From Porphyromonas canoris (lineage in GTDB: Bacteria; Bacteroidota; Bacteroidia; Bacteroidales; Porphyromonadaceae): DNA of 64,000 bases. The DNA lies in contig NZ_JQZV01000013.1 of the NCBI RefSeq assembly GCF_000769115.1, positions 43,150 to 107,149 of the forward strand. Reading direction: 5' to 3'. The notes below the pieces were generated by a model. It was given only the letters and a program-made list of their open reading frames with translations, did no database searches and was not told the origin of the DNA. The translations under genes were made by a program, and so were the position numbers. Below are positions 8,922 to 18,818 of this stretch, piece by piece (within the stretch, counting starts at the first letter, position 1; every line of letters begins with the position of its first letter).

Positions 8922-9507
8922 GGAAGGAGTGTTCTATCCATTCGTCTATAACTTTTGGAAAGTGTGCTTGTTCCAAAAGCGATATTTTGTGTGCGACATC
9001 ATCGGGAGTGTCTGTCGGACTAAGTTCGACCTCTGCTTGAAACAGAATCTTTCCCTTGTCGTACTCTTCGTCTATGATATGTATGGTTATTCCCGACTTG
9101 CTCTCTTTGGCGGCAACCACTGACTCATGTACATGAGGTCCGTACATGCCTTTGCCGCCATACGCAGGAAGTAGAGCCGGGTGTATATTCACGATCTTCC
9201 CGGGGAATGCAGCCAATAACCATTCGGGGATAAGCAGGAGGTAGCCTGCCAGTATGATGTGTGTTGCTCTCAGAGATTGTAGGAGCATCATCAGATTTTC
9301 CGGATTTTGGGTAAGATCTGCTCTGCTAAGCGTATAAGATGGTACGGCAAGACTCTCTGCGCGTCTATGGACATACGCATCTTTGTTATTGGACACAACT
9401 GCTACAATTTCGGTCTTACTTTTCTTTTTAGAGGATCGAAAATAACGAATAATATTTTCTGCATTGGAACCACTACCTGAAGCAAAAATGACAAGCCTAC
9501 TAAGCAT
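8914..9507 (-). CDS. purN: Phosphoribosylglycinamide formyltransferase
   Basis: A 197-residue PurN. It formylates GAR to FGAR using 10-formyl-tetrahydrofolate in de novo purine synthesis. Visible are the N-terminal phosphate-binding segment [12 protein letters not shown], the catalytic block [15 protein letters not shown] (Asn and His), and [13 protein letters not shown] with the catalytic Asp. Length is normal. It is divergent from acpP and starts an operon with the uvrA-like gene (8-base overlap) and DUF2851. Confidence 0.95.
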   Translation of the reverse strand: MLSRLVIFASGSGSNAENIIRYFRSSKKKSKTEIVAVVSNNKDAYVHRRAESLAVPSYTLSRADLTQNPENLMMLLQSLRATHIILAGYLLLIPEWLLAAFPGKIVNIHPALLPAYGGKGMYGPHVHESVVAAKESKSGITIHIIDEEYDKGKILFQAEVELSPTDTPDDVAHKISLLEQAHFPKVIDEWIEHSFHE

Positions 9508-9582
9508 ATTGATGTTAATTTGAGTTATTTTTGCGCCTTAAGAGTTAAATATAGCACATTTATGCGGTTGATGAGCATAAAT

Positions 9583-9615
9583 ATTGCGCTACTAAAACTT
9601 TTTTCTCTACTTTTG
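9583..9615 (+). promoter_or_regulatory. Promoter for acpP
   Basis: ATTG (9583-9586) and TACTTTTG (9608-9615) are separated by 21 bases, close to the Bacteroidota consensus. The expected start of transcription leaves a leader of nearly 50 bases before the acpP ATG. Confidence 0.55.
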
Positions 9616-9619
9616 CAAA

Positions 9620-9627
9620 CAAAGATA
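9620..9627 (-). promoter_or_regulatory. Possible divergent -7 box for purN
   Basis: TATCTTTG on the minus strand fits TAnnTTTG and lies five bases from the acpP -7 box, so the two promoters would be back to back. No good -33 match is seen. Confidence 0.35.
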
Positions 9628-9669
9628 GACAGAAAAAAGTATTTATATAAACCTATAATTAAAAGAATT

Positions 9670-9915
9670 ATGGACAGAACAGAATTGGAAAAGAAAGTAG
9701 TGGACATTATCGTAGATAAGCTAAACGTTCAAGCATCTGAAGTAACAGCAACTGCAAGCTTCACTAATGATCTTGGTGCTGACTCTTTGGATACAGTAGA
9801 ACTTATCATGGACTTTGAAAAGACTTTCGGTATCAGCATCGACGATACAGAAGCTCAAAACATCAAGACTGTGGGTGATGCTATGGATCACATCGCAGCT
9901 AAGCTTCAAGCGTAA
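9670..9915 (+). CDS. acpP: Acyl carrier protein
   Basis: An 81-residue acidic acyl carrier protein of type II fatty acid synthesis. The phosphopantetheine attachment site is Ser39 in [11 protein letters not shown]. The ATG at 9670 is chosen because the family starts at this point; the frame stays open for 50 codons upstream, but that part overlaps the promoter. fabF follows downstream. The PPTase at 46689 is a candidate for activating it, although that enzyme could act on another carrier. Confidence 0.97.
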   Translation: MDRTELEKKVVDIIVDKLNVQASEVTATASFTNDLGADSLDTVELIMDFEKTFGISIDDTEAQNIKTVGDAMDHIAAKLQA

Positions 9916-9982
9916 GCACTACGATCTGATCGGAACCTCTTCTTACTTTATTTCCATATAGGCAGAGGTTTGTTTTCTTAAT

Positions 9983-10060
9983 AAAAGGAGAATACTGCAT
10001 GAACCCACTCCCTCATAATGTCAGGGTATTATAGTGGTGTTTCTGCAGTATTTTCTTTTT
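9983..10060 (+). terminator. Terminator after acpP
   Basis: A long stem with left arm 9983-9999 (ends GAATACTGCA) and right arm 10044-10059 (starts TGCAGTATTTTC), ending in a T-rich tract. The loop of about 44 bases holds further dyads (CCACT/AGTGG, CCCT/AGGG). The right arm coincides with the fabF promoter. Confidence 0.6.
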
Positions 10061-10070
10061 AGTAACTTTG
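10040..10070 (+). promoter_or_regulatory. Promoter for fabF
   Basis: TTTC (10040-10043), 19 bases, then TAACTTTG (10063-10070). The -7 box matches TAnnTTTG exactly. It overlaps the right arm of the acpP terminator. The leader to the fabF ATG is about 45 bases. Confidence 0.5.
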
Positions 10071-10122
10071 ATGAGGAAAAGACAACACATTATATTATAT
10101 ACTTAAACAAGAACCTATTAAA

Positions 10123-11379
10123 ATGCAACTAAAAAGAGTCGTAGTTACAGGCCTCGGAGCCATAACACCTTTAGGACATAATGTTCCGGAGACATGGGCT
10201 GCTGTGCTCAATGGAGAATCTGGGGCAGCACCCATCACGCTGTTCGATGCAAGCGAGTTTAAGACAAAGTTTGCCTGCGAGGTTAAAGGCTTTGATCCTA
10301 TGAGCTATTTCGACAGAAAAGAAGTGCGTAAGTATGATAGATATGCACAGTTTGCCCTTGTTGCTGCGGATGAAGCTGTCAAGGATACCGGAATAGATAT
10401 AGAGAAAGAAGATTTGGATAAGATTGGAGTCATTTTCGCTGCCGGTATTGGTGGTCTTCGTACATTTGAAGAAGAGATCATGCAATACGAGCCCGGAAAA
10501 GCTCCTCGCTTCAGTCCTTTCTTCATCCCAAAGATGATAGCGGATATTGCGGCAGGTCATATCTCCATGAAGTATGGTTTCCGCGGTCCCAACTTTGCTA
10601 CGGTAAGTGCTTGTGCATCCTCTACCAATGCCATCTCCGATGCCTTCAACTATATCCGTTTGGGTAAGGCAAACATGATTGTGGCAGGCGGATCGGAAGC
10701 CACTATCTGTGTATCCGGCGTTGGAGGTTTCAATGCACTTCAAGCCCTTTCTACCCGCAATGATGATCCTAAGGGTGCATCTCGTCCGTTCAGTAAGTCT
10801 CGTGACGGATTTGTCATGGGCGAAGGAGGTGCAGTGCTTATCCTTGAAGAGTTGGAGCATGCCTTGGCAAGAGGAGCGAAGATCTACGCTGAGGTTGCCG
10901 GAACAGGGCTTTCTGCAGATGCTCATCACCTTACTGCTTCTCACCCGGAAGGCTTGGGAGCAAAGTTGGTAATGAGGAACGCTTTGGAAGATGCAGAGCT
11001 TAAGCCGGAAGACATAGACTATATAAACGTTCACGGAACAAGTACTCCGGTCGGAGACGTTTCGGAAGTAAAGGCTATACAGGCTGTGTTCGGTGACCAT
11101 GCTTATAAGCTCAACATCAGCTCCACAAAGTCTATGACAGGACACTTGTTAGGGGCAGCAGGAGCGATCGAATCTCTTATCACCGTTCTTTCCGTAAAGA
11201 ATGATGTTGTACCTCCTACCATAAATCACGAAGCGGGAGACGAAGACGAAGAGATAGATTATAAGCTCAACTTCACCTTCAACACCAAGCAAGAACGCCC
11301 TGTTCGCTGTGCTCTTTCAAACACCTTTGGCTTTGGAGGACACAACGCCAGCGTGATATTCAAGAAGTATAACTCTTGA
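10123..11379 (+). CDS. fabF: 3-oxoacyl-ACP synthase II
   Basis: A 418-residue KAS II that condenses acyl-ACP with malonyl-ACP in fatty acid elongation. The Cys-His-His triad is visible: Cys164 in SACASSTNA, His304 in HGTSTPVGD and His341 in TGHLLGAAG. The C-terminal NTFGFGGHNAS block is present. Length is typical. It sits between acpP and rnc, an order common in bacteria. Confidence 0.97.
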   Translation: MQLKRVVVTGLGAITPLGHNVPETWAAVLNGESGAAPITLFDASEFKTKFACEVKGFDPMSYFDRKEVRKYDRYAQFALVAADEAVKDTGIDIEKEDLDKIGVIFAAGIGGLRTFEEEIMQYEPGKAPRFSPFFIPKMIADIAAGHISMKYGFRGPNFATVSACASSTNAISDAFNYIRLGKANMIVAGGSEATICVSGVGGFNALQALSTRNDDPKGASRPFSKSRDGFVMGEGGAVLILEELEHALARGAKIYAEVAGTGLSADAHHLTASHPEGLGAKLVMRNALEDAELKPEDIDYINVHGTSTPVGDVSEVKAIQAVFGDHAYKLNISSTKSMTGHLLGAAGAIESLITVLSVKNDVVPPTINHEAGDEDEEIDYKLNFTFNTKQERPVRCALSNTFGFGGHNASVIFKKYNS

Positions 11380-11398
11380 CAAAAAGATACAGAAGCTC

Positions 11399-12181
11399 AT
11401 GATTTGTAGTTTCTTAAAACGTAAGATAAGGCTTCTCAACCGTTCGGCAGGGAAGCCTTACTTACGTTTAGAACAGCTTATCGGGTATAAACCTCGAAAT
11501 ATCAAACTCTATACCACGGCATTTACGCACAGATCTGCTTCAAGGGGCAAAAGGCGTGAGAGTAATGAGAGATTGGAGTATCTGGGAGACTCCGTCATAT
11601 CTCTTGTTGTCGGGCATGCGCTGTTTGACCTCTATCCGGAGGAGTCCGAAGGGCAGCTTACCTCGTTGCGTTCTATCCTGGTCAATAGGAACAATCTCAA
11701 TCATGTGGCTCAAAAGCTGGGGCTGGAGCATTATCTCCACTCCTCCAAGGGGTTGGACAAGCAAGGCAGTGCCGCTCTCGGAAACTGTCTTGAGGCTTTG
11801 GTCGGAGCCATCTATCTGGATAAAGGGTACGATGCCGCCCGTAAGTTTGTCCTCAAACACGTTGTCATAGATGTCAAGAACATAGAGAAGACCTCTGTGA
11901 AGGAAGAGAACTTCAAGACGGAGTTCATCATCTTCATGCAGCGAAACAAGATAGACTATGAGTATCGCGATTTGGACTCGTTCGTCGATCCCAATCTCGG
12001 ACTGATGCACCGCTGTGCCATCTTCACCGATGGACGACAAAAGCCTTTGGCAATAGGGGTGGGACACAACAAAAAGATAGCTCACCAGAATGCTTCAAAG
12101 GATGCTATAAAGCTGATCAAGAAGTATCAGGAAGATCTCTCTCTCTTGCAGGATCATCAGCCGCAAGCTTCTATCCACTAA
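11399..12181 (+). CDS. rnc: Ribonuclease III
   Basis: A 260-residue double-strand-specific ribonuclease used in rRNA and mRNA processing. The catalytic signature NERLEYLGDS lies at residues 56-65 and the second acidic cluster in LGNCLEALVGAIYLD. The C-terminal double-stranded RNA binding domain ends with GHNKKIAHQNASKDA. It begins 19 bases after fabF. The N-terminus carries about 20 extra basic residues before the family core, so a later start is possible but no obvious ATG is available. Confidence 0.95.
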   Translation: MICSFLKRKIRLLNRSAGKPYLRLEQLIGYKPRNIKLYTTAFTHRSASRGKRRESNERLEYLGDSVISLVVGHALFDLYPEESEGQLTSLRSILVNRNNLNHVAQKLGLEHYLHSSKGLDKQGSAALGNCLEALVGAIYLDKGYDAARKFVLKHVVIDVKNIEKTSVKEENFKTEFIIFMQRNKIDYEYRDLDSFVDPNLGLMHRCAIFTDGRQKPLAIGVGHNKKIAHQNASKDAIKLIKKYQEDLSLLQDHQPQASIH

Positions 12182-12333
12182 CTCCGTGCGAACGGTGTTA
12201 CCGCTCGTCGGGTTAAAGTCTCTGCTCGGAGGGAACAGAGCTTTTGTATAGAGCGTTTATGAAGATGATCTGAACCTGTTCACAAGTTTACTTGAACCTA
12301 TTCGATACTCCCGATAAAGCTTATCGGAAAACA

Positions 12334-12417
12334 GCATCAAGTTTTGGTTGGTACAAATCAAGCCTTGAATGGTGGAAATCAAACTTCGATTTTTAGAAAT
12401 CAAAGTTTGATTTTTCT
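12334..12417. repeat. Array II: four 21-bp degenerate palindromic units
   Basis: Four 21-base units (12334-12354, 12355-12375, 12376-12396, 12397-12417) fill most of the 337-base gap between the convergent rnc and sprA genes. Consensus is AAATCAAGnCTTGATTT plus four variable bases. A separate dyad CCGATAA/TTATCGG (12311-12327) lies six bases before it. The rest of the gap (12182-12310, 12423-12518) shows only short repeated TGAACCT words. Confidence 0.7.
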
Positions 12418-12422
12418 TTTTT
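12397..12422 (+). terminator. Possible terminator of rnc within the last array unit
   Basis: AAATCAAAG and TTTGATTT form an AT-rich hairpin followed by a T-rich tract (12411-12422). The stem is weak in GC, so termination strength is uncertain. Confidence 0.35.
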
Positions 12423-12518
12423 ACCCTATATAGAAATTGTTTTGAACCTGTTTGGGAGATCTTTTTATAGGCTTCAATGCCATTTTATATGTTTGCATTC
12501 CGTGATCCGAAAGAGATC

Positions 12519-15500
12519 TTAGCGGAAGCCGACCTTAAACATGATGCCGAGGTAGGAGAGAGAGGTGGGAAACATAACCGGAGAGATGAGAGGTGTGGTA
12601 AGGTCTCGGTCATAAAAGAGCCTTACCGAGAAGTCGCTTCCCAAAGCGTACTCCACAGCTGTTTTCAGGCTATGCGTCCGCAGTCCTTGCGTTGCTTCCG
12701 GGCTCGAAAAGAGCATGTCGGAAGTGTTGTTCTGGCGAAGATAGGTCCAAGAGAGTTTTTCGGAGCGGCGGTAAGAGAGATGGAAAGATAGCTCTTGCTT
12801 TTGCGGCTTCAGAGACGGAAGAAGTCTGAAAGAGACTTTGTTCAGTCCGGATACTCTGTAATCGAGAGAAAGATGCAGTTCGTTCTGTGTACTTTCTATT
12901 ACTCGTCCCGATGAACCCAAATAGAGAAACCCTTTTCCGGTGCTGTATTGGAAGATGCAGGTGAATGCCTTGAAGAGAGAAGCATCCAATCCGATAAGGG
13001 GGAAGAAATCCGCTTTCACTTCGTACCTCTCCGGAGCAAGGGCAGGAGCTTTTATTGTCGTAGGATATGCCCGGATGTCCGCATCTGCTCTGGTGGATAG
13101 ACCTCTGTAGCTGTGCCGTAAAGAGAGCCGTTGAAGCCATCGGGAGGAGCTGTTGAGAGGGAGTTGCCACCTTATCTCCCAAGAGGGCAGAAGGGGTATG
13201 GAGGACACGGTGGTGAGTTCTTCCGGAATTTGATGAGACTTCAAAAAGAGAATCGAGGAGCTTTGTGTAGAAGTGTGTCGGCGAAGAGCCGGACTACTGC
13301 CCTGTGTGTAGAGATCCTGTTTGGTATCGAAAGCGGAATGCAGAAGAAGATCTATGGATAGTCCGTTCCACGGGGAGAGCTGTGCCGTAAGCGTCTGTTC
13401 CTCTCTGTAATAGAGTGTGGCGGGTGAGCTGTGCGTGGCTCCTTGCAGGAGATTTCCGCCATGCAGAAGTGCGTCTCTGAATTTGGAGCTGTGTTCTACC
13501 CCCAACAGATAGGAGAATATGGGAGTACGGCTTCCGGTGTCGTCCCGGAGCTGCTCTCCGAAGAGTCCGCTCACTTTGGGTTTCAGGTGCGGATAGTGAG
13601 AGGAGCTTTGCCACTGTTTGTGGAGGATGAACCTGCGAATGGTATAAGGGAGACTGCGCCAAAAGGATTTGCCGGAGCTGTTGCCCCTGCTCCACGAACT
13701 CTCATCTTGAGGAAAGATGGCTCTGTAAAGTACTTCGGCAGACAGTGTTGCCGAAAACTCCGTTCGAGCATTGCCGGAGAGCTGATGCCCGGAAAAGAGC
13801 TTTTCCGATCGGTTGCCCCTCTGCCATGAAGCGGAACTGATGTGGCGCAGAGAGCCGTGAACCGATCGTTTGAGCCACTTGATCTCTTGGAGAGGCAGTG
13901 TGTACGCCATCTCGGTAGCCGTAGTGTGCATATAAGGATCGCCCCACTGTTTGATCTCATGCAGTACAGAGTCTCTCCACACATCATAGTCCGCTTTTGC
14001 AAAGTGGCGATTCACTCTCAGATATGGTTCCCGTATGAGTGCCCGATGACCGCTTTCCCACTTCCAGAAGAGCCTGGGCGAGAGTTGCCACTCCAGCTTA
14101 AAGTCCTGCATCCAATCCCATTTATGGTGTAGACGGATGGGGGGTAGAAGCTGTGTTCTTGCACGCTCCTGCTGTTCGCCGTACAGCCTTTCCATGCTGT
14201 TTTTATAGAACAGACGAGTAGGCCATACTTGCAGAGCCAAGGGGGTAAATGTTTTGCGTGGGGCGATATAGTCGTACTCCAAGGAGAGCTTGGCGTGCTC
14301 TCTGTTGTCGAAAAGAGAGAGCGCGTTTTCCGCCGTGTGCCTTTGAAGAAAAAAGGAGAAGCGAATGTTGGACGGGTCGTAAGGCATGGGACTTTTGCTT
14401 CTCAGCTTCCAGCCTATATCGGGAGCAGAGATTGTCGTGAGCAACACTCGCTCCGATGAAATCTTTTCAGATGATTCGTTGGTGCGTATGTCCCCCTGTA
14501 CCGGATCATATTCGGGTGTCGAGTGTACCCTGCTTTGGCGTATAAAGAGAGGAATGGAGAGCTTCCAAGAGGCAGGAAACAGCTCTCCTGCTTGCAGGTT
14601 GGCACTCCACTCTTTTTCTCTTTTATGGCTTCGGTCTCTACGGCTGTACATTTCATTGATAGAGCCGAAGCCGGGTGTCCGCTCTCTTGCACGGAAAGAG
14701 ACGTTGCCTATATTACCGAGAGAAAGAGAGCTATCCAGCTCCATACTGCTTCCGGAAGATAGAGAAGAGCCTTTCAGACTCCAATGGTTGCACCACAACT
14801 CTATATCTTTTGGGGTGGCAGAGGCGTTTATAAGACCGATAAAGACGGTACGGATGTTTGCGAGGTTCGGATTTCCCTTTACCCTGTAAACGGCTTCTCC
14901 TTTCTGTTTGGCATAGGGAGTGTTGATGGAGATTCCGTTTGAAACCAGTGCGGTATTGCGTTCGGCTTTGAGCTGTGTCCACTCTTCGAGTAGAATATCC
15001 ACATAATTGGCTTGCGGCCAGACGGCTTCTCTGTCGGATGCGGAGTTGTTATTGTACTTTCCGGGAGAGGTTATCGAAAGGGGACTTTCGTATTCGTAAT
15101 AGTTCTCGGAGTGGTCGTCCCCTATTCTGAACGATAAACGTATATCTCCGGTTCCTGCCTGCTCTATTGCCTCTTTGAGATTTTCTGCGTGGGTGAAGAG
15201 GGTGAGCCTTTCGTAATCTCTCAAATCTGTGGAGAGCGTTCTGTAAATACCGGAAATGGCACCCGGTTCGAGATTTTTTATTTGCAGGGCAAGCGCTTTC
15301 TCATCAGGCACATAGGTGGTGTGCACACCCTCTTCGCGCTCTCTCCAAATGCCGGGCGGAGAAATGTAATTAACAGGTAGGCGACCGGAGTCTTCCTCTA
15401 TGCTTACACTGCTGACAGCCGAAACGGCGGACGAGGATTGTATGCCCGACTCGGAGAGAACAGAGGCAGCCCTCCATTCGGATTGGGAGAGCTTCCATCC

Positions 15501-18500
15501 CGTAAACCTCAGGTGGATCTCCTCTTCAAATCCGGTGATGGAGAGACGAACGAACGGAATGTGGCGGAAGTCGGAAATATTGCCGACCAACTCGCCATAG
15601 GACTTGAGAGGAATTTTGATTTTGTACCAGCGAATATTTTCTTGGCTTCCGTCAGGCAGTTTCACGGGTGTCTCCACAAAGCTCTCCACATAAGCTTCTC
15701 CCGAAGAGAGTGCCTGACGAGAAAGAGGAATGGTGTAGCGGAAAAAGCTCTCTTTATCGAGCAGAGAGTGATTCCCGTCCAGATCTTTGCTGTCGGGATT
15801 GAGAGTTGCAGCCAATGCCCTGCCGGACGGATCGTAACCGGGAAGGGAGTTTCCTTCTGTTCCGTTGATGTACTTATGCCGAAACAGAAGAGACGTTTGA
15901 GGCAGTGAAAGCCAGAAAGGATCAAGTGGAGAAAGGTATCTGTCCCCTGATGGGGAGTGGAGCCGAGAGAATGGGTAGAGTGTCTCTTCTTGAAGAGCCT
16001 GTTGGGAGAGGCTGTTTTTCCATGCCTGCAAAAAAGAGGCATACAGCGGATGACTCTGCTCTTCCTGTGAGCTGATCCCATTCAAGCCGACATCCTGAGC
16101 CTTGACCTCATCAAGGTTTTCAAAGTTGAATGCTTTGGTCTGAATACGTCCCGTTCCGGCTTTTCCCCATACGGTGAAGATAAAAGGTTTATTGGGGTTT
16201 TCAGGCGTGGGGAGTAGATTTTCTGCTCCGATAGTACCATCTTTGAGAATATCTTCCGAAATCTGTCCGAGGTCTATGACCAACCGTCCGGAGCCATACT
16301 CTTTGTCCGGCTTTCCGACATAAGGATCCATCATCCAAAACTCCATGTACTCGATATTTTCTTCTTCAAAATCGGAGAAAAGAAGACGTTGAATGATACT
16401 TGCCCACTGCTCTTTGGGAGAAAATGAGTCCGGATTGAGATTGTAACTGCCTCGCTCCATCGGATAGAAAGAGAGGTTCAGAACAGGCAGATAAGAGGTA
16501 AGAGTTTCGGTATGACGAGATGGAAAGAGTTCGCTGACATTTACTTCTCTTTGAAGATGAAAGATGCCGGGATGAGCTCCTTGGGGTAAAGGGTAGCCCG
16601 CTTCTCTCCATTCGTACTGCAACATGGGGTCTATTCTATACCATGAAAGGTGAGATCTGGTATAGTTTTGCTTAACGGGATCCAAAAATTGCTGCTGTAA
16701 AAAGGGAGCCGAACCCAGATGCCATGCTTCGGGATAGGTGAGATCTACGTAGGGAGTAGGGGTATCAAAGTCGTCTATGATGATCTCTCCGCTTCTTCCT
16801 TTCAGTCTGCTCCACAGTTTGGCATAAGAACCTTTTACGGAGAATCGGGACGGAGCATCGTGTGTCTTGCCACTGATGCGCTCTATCCAGGCATGAACTT
16901 TCGGGAGATCCGTATCGTAGCGAAGAGAGAAGCCGAGCATGCGATTTTCCACCTCTTCCTGTCCCAAATATGTTCGGGATAGTGCGCTCTCTTCATCGTA
17001 GTGGAGCAGTGAAGAGGTCAAGGAGAGACCTTTGACGGGAGCCCATCGGGCTTCCAATCCGATGAGGTCTTTCTTCTTCTTGAACCGCTGTGCCGGATCG
17101 TCTATATTGACCTCTACCGGAAGTTCTGCTTTGAGAATGAGCGGATTTGTAATATGTACCACTCCGGAGAGATAGTCTACAGTGTAGTCTTTATGCTCTG
17201 TCAGAGGTCTTCCTCCTGCTGTTACCCTTACGCTTCCTTGAGGGATATTGGTGGCTCCCAACAATATTTCTCCCGTGCCTCCACTTCGTTCATAATATCC
17301 TCGGAGAAAGAACCGGTCTTTCTCTTTTTGCTGCTTTGCCACGGTAAGAGTGCTGTCGTAGAGTGCATGATAGGCATAGGGGGAGGAGCCTCCCAGCAGT
17401 TGCTCCAAATCTTTACCGAAAGGCTCCAAGAGGGGAAACAAAAGAGAGCCTGTCTCTTTTATGTAGGATATATCCGTGAGCAGGTCGGGTATGCCGTCTG
17501 TCCCTTGTGTGCCGTCCGGTTTGGCAAAGTCCAGCTTGAGAAGAGTAGCCAAGGAGAGTTGGTTGATAAAGCGACTCTCCACACTTTCTCCATGTGGCAT
17601 TACGAGAAGATCCACTTTTACCTTATCCGGTTCTACTCCTCCTCCCGGTGTGAGAGTGTATATATTCTTTAGCATCAGAGGATAAGTGGGATGGTTGGGA
17701 GACTTATCCCATGCCGATAGAAGCTGTCCCACTATGACGGAAGATTTATTGGCAGATGAGATAGACCTCTGTCCCACCTCTTCGCCTCCGTTTTGATGGC
17801 GATACCGAAAAGATACAGCGAGCAGTTCGTCCGGAGCAAGAGGTCTTTTTAGAGAGAGTATGCCGAGTAAGGGATGGAGGCTATACTCCGAAGACATCAT
17901 TCTTCGAGCATTTCTAATCACGGAAAAGCTCTGTGGATCTTCAGATGAGAGGATGGCTTCTGCCTCTTCCACCTGTTTGTCTTGCAGTGTCTCTTGGTAC
18001 TTTTTTATCAAGGAAGCACTCATCTCTCCGGGTTTGGGGGTGAAAGCGACAATATCTCTTACATCCTCCATGACAGTATAGCGATTGGTGATCCATACTT
18101 CTACCTCCTCCACCGTATAGGGAGAGGAGAGTATCGGAATAGAATGCATCGCTTTGGGAAACGCATCTCTGAAAGCAGGAGAGAGAAAGAAGTGCTTTCG
18201 AAAATCGTAGTCGGAAGCTCTTAAAGAGAAAGAGTGTCGCTCTTGAGAGGCGTTCTCCCTGTGGATTGTTCGGCTCTCTCCTTCCTGTCTGGAGGCAAAA
18301 GCCTCTACTTCCAAGTGTCCTATATTCCAAATAGAACGCAATCCCATGAGGTTTCCCATGGGAAGGATCAGGGAGTTTTCGCTTCGAAAGTCAAAATATC
18401 CTGCATCAAGACTCCTCAAGGGATCGTTTTCAAGTCCCATATACTGCAACTTGAGTAAACGTTGCTTGCGAGCAAAAGGGGAGCTGTTATTGAATCCGAC

Positions 18501-18806
18501 TTGCAGTTTTACCCTGTCTTTAATACCTGCTTCAAGTATAAGGTCAAGGTTGTTTTCAAAATTAAAGACCCTCCTCTTGCGTAAATGCATGGGGAGGGTC
18601 GGATTGAGATTTTCTATTGTTTTTATTCCTGTCGCTACTCCCGCATTTCCAAGTGGTCGGATATAAAACTTGGATTTGGAAGCAGATACAACAAGAGTAT
18701 CGGTCTGAGCAGTAAGCGGCAATGAGATACAGAACAAAGCTCCCAAAGCCAAGAGTGTGCGTCTTAAAAAGCGCAATGGATATTTATCTCTCTTACTGCC
18801 CCACAC
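12519..18806 (-). CDS. sprA: SprA/Sov, type IX secretion outer-membrane translocon
   Basis: A 2095-residue giant beta-barrel protein. SprA (Sov in P. gingivalis) forms the outer-membrane pore through which T9SS cargo leaves the cell. The start is GTG at 18806, giving a signal peptide (KYPLRFLRRTLLALGALFCI, then AQ cleavage). The early conserved segment FYIRPLGNAGVATGIKTIENL marks the family, and the C-terminus ends in aromatic beta-strand sequence (LGIMFKVGFR). Length is below the roughly 2400-2500 residues of well-known members. It lies 12 bases after ruvA, the neighbour also seen in Porphyromonas. Internal deletions could not be located by eye. Confidence 0.92.
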   Translation of the reverse strand: MWGSKRDKYPLRFLRRTLLALGALFCISLPLTAQTDTLVVSASKSKFYIRPLGNAGVATGIKTIENLNPTLPMHLRKRRVFNFENNLDLILEAGIKDRVKLQVGFNNSSPFARKQRLLKLQYMGLENDPLRSLDAGYFDFRSENSLILPMGNLMGLRSIWNIGHLEVEAFASRQEGESRTIHRENASQERHSFSLRASDYDFRKHFFLSPAFRDAFPKAMHSIPILSSPYTVEEVEVWITNRYTVMEDVRDIVAFTPKPGEMSASLIKKYQETLQDKQVEEAEAILSSEDPQSFSVIRNARRMMSSEYSLHPLLGILSLKRPLAPDELLAVSFRYRHQNGGEEVGQRSISSANKSSVIVGQLLSAWDKSPNHPTYPLMLKNIYTLTPGGGVEPDKVKVDLLVMPHGESVESRFINQLSLATLLKLDFAKPDGTQGTDGIPDLLTDISYIKETGSLLFPLLEPFGKDLEQLLGGSSPYAYHALYDSTLTVAKQQKEKDRFFLRGYYERSGGTGEILLGATNIPQGSVRVTAGGRPLTEHKDYTVDYLSGVVHITNPLILKAELPVEVNIDDPAQRFKKKKDLIGLEARWAPVKGLSLTSSLLHYDEESALSRTYLGQEEVENRMLGFSLRYDTDLPKVHAWIERISGKTHDAPSRFSVKGSYAKLWSRLKGRSGEIIIDDFDTPTPYVDLTYPEAWHLGSAPFLQQQFLDPVKQNYTRSHLSWYRIDPMLQYEWREAGYPLPQGAHPGIFHLQREVNVSELFPSRHTETLTSYLPVLNLSFYPMERGSYNLNPDSFSPKEQWASIIQRLLFSDFEEENIEYMEFWMMDPYVGKPDKEYGSGRLVIDLGQISEDILKDGTIGAENLLPTPENPNKPFIFTVWGKAGTGRIQTKAFNFENLDEVKAQDVGLNGISSQEEQSHPLYASFLQAWKNSLSQQALQEETLYPFSRLHSPSGDRYLSPLDPFWLSLPQTSLLFRHKYINGTEGNSLPGYDPSGRALAATLNPDSKDLDGNHSLLDKESFFRYTIPLSRQALSSGEAYVESFVETPVKLPDGSQENIRWYKIKIPLKSYGELVGNISDFRHIPFVRLSITGFEEEIHLRFTGWKLSQSEWRAASVLSESGIQSSSAVSAVSSVSIEEDSGRLPVNYISPPGIWREREEGVHTTYVPDEKALALQIKNLEPGAISGIYRTLSTDLRDYERLTLFTHAENLKEAIEQAGTGDIRLSFRIGDDHSENYYEYESPLSITSPGKYNNNSASDREAVWPQANYVDILLEEWTQLKAERNTALVSNGISINTPYAKQKGEAVYRVKGNPNLANIRTVFIGLINASATPKDIELWCNHWSLKGSSLSSGSSMELDSSLSLGNIGNVSFRARERTPGFGSINEMYSRRDRSHKREKEWSANLQAGELFPASWKLSIPLFIRQSRVHSTPEYDPVQGDIRTNESSEKISSERVLLTTISAPDIGWKLRSKSPMPYDPSNIRFSFFLQRHTAENALSLFDNREHAKLSLEYDYIAPRKTFTPLALQVWPTRLFYKNSMERLYGEQQERARTQLLPPIRLHHKWDWMQDFKLEWQLSPRLFWKWESGHRALIREPYLRVNRHFAKADYDVWRDSVLHEIKQWGDPYMHTTATEMAYTLPLQEIKWLKRSVHGSLRHISSASWQRGNRSEKLFSGHQLSGNARTEFSATLSAEVLYRAIFPQDESSWSRGNSSGKSFWRSLPYTIRRFILHKQWQSSSHYPHLKPKVSGLFGEQLRDDTGSRTPIFSYLLGVEHSSKFRDALLHGGNLLQGATHSSPATLYYREEQTLTAQLSPWNGLSIDLLLHSAFDTKQDLYTQGSSPALRRHTSTQSSSILFLKSHQIPEELTTVSSIPLLPSWEIRWQLPLNSSSRWLQRLSLRHSYRGLSTRADADIRAYPTTIKAPALAPERYEVKADFFPLIGLDASLFKAFTCIFQYSTGKGFLYLGSSGRVIESTQNELHLSLDYRVSGLNKVSFRLLPSLKPQKQELSFHLSYRRSEKLSWTYLRQNNTSDMLFSSPEATQGLRTHSLKTAVEYALGSDFSVRLFYDRDLTTPLISPVMFPTSLSYLGIMFKVGFR

Positions 18807-18818
18807 TTGATTTTGTTT

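Noticed and set aside
10171-11145. 324-codon minus-strand frame opposite fabF
   Set aside because: fabF is unmistakable with its full catalytic triad; the antisense product looks like a random translation.
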